Below are positions 52,264 through 58,993 of a stretch of 64,000 nucleotides of DNA, in pieces. How positions within the stretch are numbered: the first letter of the stretch is position 1; each line of letters opens with the position of its first letter. The translations under genes were made by a program, and so were the position numbers. Source of the DNA: Dyella thiooxydans (GTDB lineage Bacteria; Pseudomonadota; Gammaproteobacteria; Xanthomonadales; Rhodanobacteraceae); contig NZ_CP014841.1 in the NCBI RefSeq assembly GCF_001641285.1, positions 3,808,501 to 3,872,500 of the forward strand, read 5' to 3'. A model generated the notes under the pieces. It had not been told where the DNA came from. It saw only the letters and a list, made by a program, of their open reading frames with translations, and did no database searches.

Positions 52264-53274
52264 ATGCCGATGCCAATCGCGATCCCGCCCTCTGCCACCC
52301 CCTGGCGCGTCTGTGTCGCCCCGATGATGGACTGGACCGACCGGCATTGCCGGTATTTCCACCGTCTGCTGTCCCCCCACGCGCGGCTTTACACGGAAAT
52401 GGTCACCAGCGCGGCGCTGGTGCGCGGCGGGCAGCTCCGGCTGCTCGAGCACAGCCAGCAGGAACACCCCGTGGCACTGCAGCTGGGCGGCAGCGAGCCG
52501 GAAGAGCTGGCGCAGGCCGCGGTGTTCGGCGCCCAGGCCGGCTACGACGAGATCAACCTCAACGTCGGCTGCCCCTCCGATCGCGTCCAGTCCGGCCGCT
52601 TCGGTGCCTGCCTGATGCTGGACCCGGGGCTGGTGGGACAGTGCGTCCGGGCCATGCGTGATGCTGTGCAGGCCGCGGGCTCAAGCATTCCGGTCACGGT
52701 CAAATGCCGCATCGGGGTGGACGACCAGGACGCTTACGCCGGCCTGCAGCGCTTCACCGAGGCGATGGTGGAGGCCGGTGTGCAGATCCTTGTCGTGCAT
52801 GCCCGCAAGGCGTGGCTGCAGGGGCTGAGCCCGAAGGAGAACCGCGAGATCCCGCCGCTGGATTACGACCGGGTCTACCGCCTCAAGCGGGAGTTCGCCG
52901 GCCTCACCGTGGTGATCAACGGTGGCATCACCACGGTGGCCCAGGTGCGCGAGCACCTGCAGTCCGTCGATGGCGTGATGCTCGGGCGGGCGGCGTACCA
53001 CGATCCTTTCCTGCTGGCGGAACTGGAGACCGCCCTGTACGGCGAACCGCTGCCGGCCCGCGAGGCGGTGCTGAGCCACCTGCGGCCCTACGTGGAGGCG
53101 GAGCTGGCCCGGGGCACGGCGCTGAAGCACATCACCCGGCACCTGCTGGGTCTCTATCAGGGTCAGCCGGGGGCGCGCGCTTTCCGCCGCATACTGAGCG
53201 AGGGGGCCCATCGACCGGGGGCGGGCTGGAGTCTGCTGGAAGAGGCGATGGATCCGGTACGCGTCGCGGCATGA
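52264..53274 (+). CDS. dusA: tRNA-dihydrouridine(20/20a) synthase
   Basis: A flavoenzyme of 336 residues that reduces uridine to dihydrouridine in the tRNA D-loop. VCVAPMMDWTDRHCRYFHRLL is the DusA N-terminus. EINLNVGCPSDRVQSGRFGACLM contains the catalytic Cys. VVHARKAWLQGLSPKENREIPPL is the tRNA/FMN-site segment specific to DusA, and VVINGGITT binds FMN phosphate. The start is taken at 52264; another ATG lies 2 codons on. Divergent from the EPS export operon. Confidence 0.94.
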   Translation: MPMPIAIPPSATPWRVCVAPMMDWTDRHCRYFHRLLSPHARLYTEMVTSAALVRGGQLRLLEHSQQEHPVALQLGGSEPEELAQAAVFGAQAGYDEINLNVGCPSDRVQSGRFGACLMLDPGLVGQCVRAMRDAVQAAGSSIPVTVKCRIGVDDQDAYAGLQRFTEAMVEAGVQILVVHARKAWLQGLSPKENREIPPLDYDRVYRLKREFAGLTVVINGGITTVAQVREHLQSVDGVMLGRAAYHDPFLLAELETALYGEPLPAREAVLSHLRPYVEAELARGTALKHITRHLLGLYQGQPGARAFRRILSEGAHRPGAGWSLLEEAMDPVRVAA

Positions 53275-53363
53275 CAGGGGGTGTCGTTCGGGCCACTATT
53301 CAGGCCGCGGCCCTTAACCTCGGGCGCTCCTCGGATTCCCCGTCGAGGTCGGATCACGAACGT

Positions 53364-53687
53364 ATGACACCCAAGACGCTTATCCTGACGCGCCTGCTGG
53401 TCGTGCCGCTGTTGTTGGCGGCCGCTGGTCCCTGCCTGGCCAAGCAGGACACGAATCTCACGCTGGACCAGGCGGTGGAGCAGGTGCAGCACGACACGGG
53501 GGGCAAGGTGCTGTCGGCGGATCGCCGCGAGTTCGGGCGCAGGACCGAGTACCGCATCAAGGTACTCACGCCCGGCGGTTACGTCCGCACCGTCACGGTG
53601 CCCTCCGAATCGGACCGGCGCCCGGCGCCGGCCCAGTCAACCAAGAATCCGGCCGGAAACGGCCGGGGCAACAAGGAGAAACACTGA
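53364..53687 (+). CDS. Small exported PepSY-like protein
   Basis: A 107-residue protein with a signal peptide (residues 1 to about 26, cleavage near PCLA). The mature part LTLDQAVEQVQHDTGGKVLSADRREFGRRTEYRIKVLTPGG has the PepSY pattern. The C-terminal tail is basic and Gly/Asn-rich. Its stop overlaps the response-regulator start (TGATG), so it is part of that operon and could be a periplasmic modulator of the sensor. Confidence 0.8.
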   Translation: MTPKTLILTRLLVVPLLLAAAGPCLAKQDTNLTLDQAVEQVQHDTGGKVLSADRREFGRRTEYRIKVLTPGGYVRTVTVPSESDRRPAPAQSTKNPAGNGRGNKEKH

Positions 53688-54379
53688 TGCGCATCCTTTT
53701 GGTGGAGGACGAGGCTCCGCTGCGTGAGACGCTTGCCGCGCGGCTGAAGCGCGACGGGTTCGCCGTGGACACCGCCCAGGATGGCGAGGAGGGCATGTAT
53801 CTGGGTCGCGAGGTGCCGTTCGACCTGGCGATCATCGATCTGGGCCTGCCGAAGATGTCCGGCATGGACCTGATCAAGTCGCTGCGCGAGGCCGGCCAGC
53901 GCTACCCGATCCTGATCCTGACCGCCCGCGGCGGCTGGCAGGACAAGGTGGAAGGGCTCAAGCACGGTGCCGACGACTACCTGGTCAAGCCGTTCCATGT
54001 CGAGGAGCTGCTGGCGCGCATCAACGCCCTGGTGCGCCGCGCCAGCGGCTGGTCCAAGCCGGTGCTCGCCTGTGGCCCGATCAAGCTCGACACCACCGCG
54101 CAGACGGTCTCGGTCGAGGGCAAGGTGGTCGACCTCACCAGCTACGAGTACAAGGTGCTCGAATATCTGATGCTGCACGCCGGCGAACTGGTCTCCAAGG
54201 CCGACCTGACCGAGCACATCTACCAGCAGGATTTCGACCGCGACTCCAACGTGCTCGAGGTGTTCATCGGTCGCCTGCGCCGCAAGCTCGATCCCGAGAG
54301 CACCATCAAACCCATCGAGACCGTACGTGGACGCGGATACCGTTTTGCCATCCCCCGAAGCGACGGCGACGAGGACTGA
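53687..54379 (+). CDS. phoP: OmpR/PhoP-family response regulator
   Basis: A 230-residue two-component regulator. The receiver domain has acidic residues Glu7/Asp8, phosphoacceptor Asp51 (IIDLGLPKMSG), Thr79 and Lys101 (YLVKPF). The C-terminal winged-helix DNA-binding domain ends in NVLEVFIGRLRRKLD and VRGRGYRF. Its order and partner resemble the PhoP-PhoQ systems of xanthomonads, though regulation by Mg2+ or peptides is not shown by sequence. The kinase gene overlaps it by 53 bases if the GTG start is right. Confidence 0.88.
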   Translation: MRILLVEDEAPLRETLAARLKRDGFAVDTAQDGEEGMYLGREVPFDLAIIDLGLPKMSGMDLIKSLREAGQRYPILILTARGGWQDKVEGLKHGADDYLVKPFHVEELLARINALVRRASGWSKPVLACGPIKLDTTAQTVSVEGKVVDLTSYEYKVLEYLMLHAGELVSKADLTEHIYQQDFDRDSNVLEVFIGRLRRKLDPESTIKPIETVRGRGYRFAIPRSDGDED

Positions 54380-55760
54380 GCCCTCGTCCACGCGCCGCCC
54401 GCTGTCGCTGGCGGCGCGTGCGGCGATGGCGACCGGCCTGGCGCTGGCCGGCTTCCTCGGCATCATCGGCGTCACCCTGTCCCAGGCCAAATACCAGACC
54501 GCACTGAGCGGGCTGCGCGACCGGCTGGAAAACGACGTGCTGGCCTATCTGGCGCTGATCGACGTGGGCCGCAACGGGCGGCTGCTGATGCCGTACTCCT
54601 CGCCGGATCCGAGCTTCTCGCGCCCCGGTTCCGGGCTGTATGCGGTAGCGACCGGCGAGAACGGGTTCCACTGGGAATCCTCCTCGGCGATCGGCCGGGA
54701 CTTCGGCTTCCTGTCACCGCTGAAGCCGGGCGAGACGCGCTTCGTCGGACCGATCGATACCCGCATGGGTCGGCTGTACTACTACAGCTACGGCGTGGTG
54801 TTCGAGTCGCAGGACGACCGGAAGGTGCCACTGACGTTCACCGTCGCCCAGACCGAGGACCAGTTCAAGGGCGAGAACGCGACCTACCGGCGCTCGCTGA
54901 TCGTCTATCTCTCGACCCTCGGGGTGATGCTGATCGTGCTGCAGATGCTGCTGCTGCGCTGGAGCCTCACGCCGCTGCGCAAGGTGGCGGCGGACATGAG
55001 CCGGGTCGAACGCGGCAAGAGCGATTCGCTGGACAGCCAGTACCCGCTCGAACTGACCGGACTCACCGAGCGCATCAACGGTTTCATCGAGAGCGAGCGC
55101 GAACAGCGCACGCGCTACCGCAACACGCTGGCCGACCTGGCGCACAGCCTGAAGACGCCGCTGGCGGTGATCCGCTCCCGGCTGGAGTCTTCCAGCGAAG
55201 CCCCCCAGCTGGCCCATGACGTGCTGGACCAGGTTCGCCGCATGGACGAGCTGGTCGCCTATCAGCTCGCGCGGGCGGCCACGACCGGGCGCCAGCCGTT
55301 CGCCACGGCGATCCCGCTCGGTGGGCATGCCGAAGACCTGGTGCAGAGCCTGGAAAAGGTCTACGCGGCAAAGAACGTGCTGTGCGAGTTCGAGATCGAG
55401 GAGGGCGTTGCCTTCTACGGCGAGCAGGGTGACCTGCTCGAGCTGATGGGCAACCTGCTGGAGAACGCCTTCAAGTGGTCGCGCCACCGGGTGTTGCTGA
55501 TGGCCAGTGCACGGACCCAGCCGGGCAAGCAGCGTCCCGGGCTGTCGCTCAGTGTCGAGGACGATGGCCCGGGTATCGAGCCGGACCAGATCGAGCGGAT
55601 CCTGCAGCGTGGCGTGCGCGGCGACGAGCGGGTCCAGGGCCATGGCATCGGCCTGTCCATCGTGCAGGACATCGTCAGGGCCTATCGGGGCGAACTGGTC
55701 GTGGACCGTTCGCCAGAACTGGGCGGAGCGCGATTCAGCGTGGAACTGCCGCCGGGCTGA
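54327..55760 (+). CDS. Sensor histidine kinase (PhoQ-like)
   Basis: A membrane kinase of up to 477 residues. Two transmembrane helices (AAMATGLALAGFLGIIGVTL and LIVYLSTLGVMLIVLQMLLL) bracket a periplasmic sensor domain of about 140 residues. A HAMP-like linker (RWSLTPLRKVAADMSRVERG) leads to LADLAHSLKTPLAVIRSRL with phosphorylated His273 and an ATPase domain (GNLLENAFKWSRH, VEDDGPGIEPDQ, GHGIGLSIVQDIV). The GTG start at 54327 lies within the regulator gene; an ATG at residue 34 is an alternative. The pair forms a two-component system. Confidence 0.88.
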   Translation: MDADTVLPSPEATATRTEPSSTRRPLSLAARAAMATGLALAGFLGIIGVTLSQAKYQTALSGLRDRLENDVLAYLALIDVGRNGRLLMPYSSPDPSFSRPGSGLYAVATGENGFHWESSSAIGRDFGFLSPLKPGETRFVGPIDTRMGRLYYYSYGVVFESQDDRKVPLTFTVAQTEDQFKGENATYRRSLIVYLSTLGVMLIVLQMLLLRWSLTPLRKVAADMSRVERGKSDSLDSQYPLELTGLTERINGFIESEREQRTRYRNTLADLAHSLKTPLAVIRSRLESSSEAPQLAHDVLDQVRRMDELVAYQLARAATTGRQPFATAIPLGGHAEDLVQSLEKVYAAKNVLCEFEIEEGVAFYGEQGDLLELMGNLLENAFKWSRHRVLLMASARTQPGKQRPGLSLSVEDDGPGIEPDQIERILQRGVRGDERVQGHGIGLSIVQDIVRAYRGELVVDRSPELGGARFSVELPPG

Positions 55761-55775
55761 CCGGCGAAGCCGCGG

Positions 55776-56123
55776 TTACTGGATCGAGCCGGGCAGCAGC
55801 GACTGCCAGCCCGGGCTGGCGTGGTGCGGTGCGGCTTGGCGCGCGCTGCCGCTGACGGGCAGGTTGCCGGTCGGATCGCTGTCGGCGTCGCTCGAGCTGC
55901 TCGCCGGAGCGCTTGCACTGGTGTGCTGCGGGAGGCTGGTGACGTCGCCACCGCCGGATGCCGATGTGCTGTTGACCAGGGTTCGTGAGGACGTGCTGTC
56001 CGAGCTGGACTGCTGTCCGCCGCCGTTGAGACCGCCGAGATCCGAAGACGCCGCGGACGCGAGCGCGGGCAGCGACAAGGCCGCCGCGAGGGCACTTCCG
56101 ACGATCCAGTGCGGTGCGTTCAT
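55776..56123 (-). CDS. Small secreted Ser-rich protein, unknown function
   Basis: A 115-residue protein. A clear signal peptide (MNAPHWIVGSALAAALSLPALASA) is followed by a low-complexity Ser/Gly/Ala/Asp-rich body (GGGQQSSSDSTSSRTLVNST and SASAPASSSSDADSD). The C-terminus HHASPGWQSLLPGSIQ is the only part that looks structured. It converges on the sensor kinase gene with a 15-base gap. I do not recognise the family. Confidence 0.6.
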   Translation of the reverse strand: MNAPHWIVGSALAAALSLPALASAASSDLGGLNGGGQQSSSDSTSSRTLVNSTSASGGGDVTSLPQHTSASAPASSSSDADSDPTGNLPVSGSARQAAPHHASPGWQSLLPGSIQ

Positions 56124-56317
56124 GGCGACTCAACCCCTTGATTCGCATGATCCAGACCACCGAGGGTGACAGAAAGCCCGACCCGCCGCCAGTGTCGCGC
56201 CCGGGTGTCGGGGCGCGCCGGATGGGGCTGCGCGAAAGCTCGGGATAGAATCGGCCGCCATGCATGCCATCCCGTTTCCCCCCGGTGCGTTCGTGCCGAT
56301 CACGCTCCCGTCCCCCG

Positions 56318-57292
56318 ATGCAAGCGCCTGACCTGCTCGCCGCGCTGGCCGGTGGCCACCCCGTGTCCGGTGCACGGCTCGCCGAGGCCGCCGGGGTGAC
56401 CCGCGCCGCGATCTGGAAACAGGTCGAGGCCTTGCGCGCCCGTGGCGTTCCGGTCGAATCCCACGGCAGCGCCGGCTACTGCCTGCCCTGGGCGGTGGAC
56501 TTGCTCGACGCGGACCGCATCGCAGCCCTGCTGCCGTCATCCGTGCGCAACCGGCTCGGCGCGCTGGAGGTGTTCTGGGAGCTGGACTCGACATCCAGCG
56601 AGCTGCAGCGCCGCGGTGCGGCGACGCCCGACCTCAGCATCGTGCTGGCGGAGACCCAGACGGCCGGTCGCGGTCGACGCGGACGTACCTGGCTGTCGCC
56701 GCCGGGGCTCAATCTGTACCTGTCGTGCCTGAAGCGTTTCGAGTCCGGGATGGCCGGGCTGGGCGGCCTCTCGCTGGCGGTGGGCGTGATCGCGATGCGT
56801 GCGCTCGATGCGCTCGGAGTGCGGGGCGCCGGGCTGAAGTGGCCGAACGATGTGCTGGCCGACGCCGGCAAGCTGGCCGGCATCCTGGTCGAGGTCAGCG
56901 GCGAATACCAGGGCCCCTGTGCGGCGGTGATCGGTATCGGCCTGAACCTGCGACTGACGCCCGCGCTGCGCGAGCAGGCCGGTCAGCCGGTGGCCGATCT
57001 GGCCGGCCTGTGCAGCGACGACCCGCCCTCGCGCATCCGCACGGCGGCAGCCCTGATCGAGGCACTGGCCGAGGGCCTGGAGGCTTTCGAGCGGGACGGC
57101 TTCGCCGCCTTCGTCGATGACTACGCCCGCCACGATCTGCTGCGCGACCAGCCGTTGGCGCTCAGTGGCGCACAGGGCGACCTGCGCGGCACCGGTGCCG
57201 GCGTCGATGCACGTGGCGCGCTGTGCCTGCGACTGGACGATGGCCGCATGCAGCGGATCGACAGCGCCGAAGTCACGGTGCGCCGCGCATGA
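56318..57292 (+). CDS. birA: Biotin--[acetyl-CoA-carboxylase] ligase / biotin operon repressor
   Basis: A 324-residue bifunctional enzyme. The N-terminal helix-turn-helix (SGARLAEAAGVTRAAIWKQVEALRARG) gives DNA binding. The catalytic domain has AETQTAGRGRRGRTWLSPPG (biotinyl-AMP loop), LKWPNDVLA, and KLAGILVEVSGE. A C-terminal SH3-like domain completes it. It biotinylates the carboxylase carrier protein in the cytoplasm. The start is the ATG at MQAPDL; an ATG 18 codons upstream gives a basic, non-conserved extension. ATGA overlap with coaX. Confidence 0.95.
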   Translation: MQAPDLLAALAGGHPVSGARLAEAAGVTRAAIWKQVEALRARGVPVESHGSAGYCLPWAVDLLDADRIAALLPSSVRNRLGALEVFWELDSTSSELQRRGAATPDLSIVLAETQTAGRGRRGRTWLSPPGLNLYLSCLKRFESGMAGLGGLSLAVGVIAMRALDALGVRGAGLKWPNDVLADAGKLAGILVEVSGEYQGPCAAVIGIGLNLRLTPALREQAGQPVADLAGLCSDDPPSRIRTAAALIEALAEGLEAFERDGFAAFVDDYARHDLLRDQPLALSGAQGDLRGTGAGVDARGALCLRLDDGRMQRIDSAEVTVRRA

Positions 57293-58047
57293 GGCTGCTG
57301 CTCGATCTGGGCAATACCCGGCTGAAGTGGTGGGCACTGGACGCGGGCCGGCGGCTCGGCGAGGGAGCGGTCGCCTGGGCCGAGCCGGTCGCCGAACGTC
57401 TGGCGGCCGCCTGGGCCGGTCTGCCAGAGCCGGAGGCGGTGTTCGGCGCGTCGGTGGTCGACAGCGAACGCGAGCGACTGGTCGACGCGCAGGTTCGTCG
57501 GTGCGGCGGGGGGGCGATCGTCTGGGTGCGCAGTCCGGCCGAAGCCTGCGGCGTGCGCAGCGCCTACGCCGATCCCTCGCGCCTGGGCGTGGACCGTTTC
57601 CTGGCCATGGTCGCGGCGCATGCCGACGGCCGCTCGCCCTGTGTACTGGTCGGCGTCGGCACCGCGCTCACGCTGGACGCCCTGCGCGGTGATGGCCGCC
57701 ACCTGGGCGGGCTGATCGCGCCGGGGCCCCAGCTGATGCAGCACTCCCTGCTCGGCGCCACCGTGCAGGTGCGGCCGGAGCGCCCGGGCGAAGTCGCCGC
57801 GCTGGCCGACAACACCGCCGATGCGGTCGCTTCCGGTTGCTGGGGCGCCTGCGTGGCGCTGGTCGAGCGATTCGCGGTGCAGGTCGAGCCGATGCTCGGG
57901 GCCGGTTCGACCCTTCTCTTCGGCGGCGGCGACGCGCCCCTGCTGCGGGAACTCGTCGCCCGGCCCGGCGAGCTGGTGGTCGATGGCGTGTTGCGTGGCC
58001 TGGCAGTGTGGAGCGGTACCGCGTTGCCGCCCGTCGTGGCCGACTAG
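57289..58047 (+). CDS. coaX: Type III pantothenate kinase
   Basis: A 252-residue ASKHA-fold kinase that phosphorylates pantothenate in the first step of CoA synthesis. LLLDLGNTRLKWW is the N-terminal phosphate motif, PSRLGVDRFLAMVAAH the pantothenate/monovalent-cation segment, and VGVGTALTLDALRGDGRHLGG the second phosphate motif. It is coupled to birA by a 4-base overlap, the standard arrangement in this lineage. CoA made here is also the arm donor for the carrier proteins. Confidence 0.95.
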   Translation: MRLLLDLGNTRLKWWALDAGRRLGEGAVAWAEPVAERLAAAWAGLPEPEAVFGASVVDSERERLVDAQVRRCGGGAIVWVRSPAEACGVRSAYADPSRLGVDRFLAMVAAHADGRSPCVLVGVGTALTLDALRGDGRHLGGLIAPGPQLMQHSLLGATVQVRPERPGEVAALADNTADAVASGCWGACVALVERFAVQVEPMLGAGSTLLFGGGDAPLLRELVARPGELVVDGVLRGLAVWSGTALPPVVAD

Positions 58048-58078
58048 AATCCACGGCAGTACCGGAAGAGATCTCTGG

Positions 58079-58816
58079 ATGTTCCTGCGACTCCTGTTCG
58101 TTCTGCTGATCGCACTCAACATCGCCGTGGGTGCCTGGCTGGTGCTCGGGCAGGACGATGTGACCGTGCCGAGCGCCGCCGATCCGGGCGTGCCCGTGCT
58201 GCACCTGCTGACCGAGCGGCCGGACCTGTCCGCCGCCACTCCTGCGCAGGGCACCAGCGCTCCGGCCGATCCTTCCGCAGCGGATGGCGTCGCGATCGCC
58301 GCCTCTTCGCCGGCCGCCGGCCGGTCGGCGCCCCAGCCGGTCGGCGGCTCCACCGCGGCAAGCTACCAGTGCCTGGCGCTGGGGCCGTTCCCCAGCCTGC
58401 AGTCCCTGCGCAGCGCGCGCGAACGACTGGCGCCGGAGCTGGCGCGCAGCCAGTCGCGCCAGGAGCAGTCGCAGCAGTCGCGTGGCTGGTGGGTCTACCT
58501 GCCGGCGCAGACCAGTCGCGCGCAGGCGCTCGCCGTGGCGCAGCGGCTCGCCGATGCGCACTTCAGCGACTATTTCGTGGTCAGCTCCGGCGACCAGCCC
58601 AACACGATTTCGCTCGGCCTGTTCAAGGATCCGGCCAACGCGCGCAAGCGCCGCGAAGACCTGGTGGCGGCCGGTTTCCCCGCCCAGATGACCGAGCGGG
58701 TGGAGACCGTGCCCGAGTACTGGCTCGACGTCGTCGTGCCCGATGCCAACTCGGCAACCTGGCGCCAGCGCGTGCACGAGCTGGCCGTCGGTTCGCACAG
58801 TACCGGCTGCTTCTGA
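58079..58816 (+). CDS. SPOR-domain membrane protein
   Basis: A 245-residue protein with one N-terminal helix (FLRLLFVLLIALNIAVGAWLVL), a flexible Ala/Pro/Ser-rich region and a C-terminal SPOR-like domain (CLALGPFPSLQSLRSARERL, GWWVYLPAQTSRAQALAVAQ, ISLGLFKDPANARKRREDL). SPOR domains bind denuded peptidoglycan at division sites. It follows coaX after 31 bases, with GGAAGAG before the ATG. The birA-coaX-SPOR order is typical of xanthomonads. Confidence 0.85.
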   Translation: MFLRLLFVLLIALNIAVGAWLVLGQDDVTVPSAADPGVPVLHLLTERPDLSAATPAQGTSAPADPSAADGVAIAASSPAAGRSAPQPVGGSTAASYQCLALGPFPSLQSLRSARERLAPELARSQSRQEQSQQSRGWWVYLPAQTSRAQALAVAQRLADAHFSDYFVVSSGDQPNTISLGLFKDPANARKRREDLVAAGFPAQMTERVETVPEYWLDVVVPDANSATWRQRVHELAVGSHSTGCF

Positions 58817-58858
58817 GCCGGTGCGCGGCGCACGTCGCCTGCTAGAATGAGCGGCGAT

Positions 58859-58934
58859 GCCGGTATAGCTCAGTTGGTAGAGCAACTGATTTGTAATCAG
58901 TAGGTCGCGGGTTCGATTCCTGCTGCCGGCACCA
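58859..58934 (+). tRNA. tRNA-Thr (anticodon TGT)
   Basis: A complete 76-base tRNA with encoded CCA. The acceptor stem GCCGGTA pairs with TGCCGGC (one G-T pair), the D-arm AGCTCAGTTGGTAGAGC and the T-loop GGTTCGATTCC are standard, and the anticodon loop TTTGTAA places TGT at 34-36. It reads ACN threonine codons, mainly ACA. Confidence 0.98.
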
Positions 58935-58946
58935 GGTTGTGCAGCG

Positions 58947-58970
58947 AAGGCCGCGCTTGCGCGGCCTTTT
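58947..58970 (+). terminator. Rho-independent terminator after tRNA-Thr
   Basis: A 9-bp stem (arms AAGGCCGCG and CGCGGCCTT) with a CTTG loop, followed by further T residues. It lies 12 bases after the tRNA CCA end. Confidence 0.8.
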
Positions 58971-58993
58971 CGCTTTCGGGTGCGCGGTGCTGC

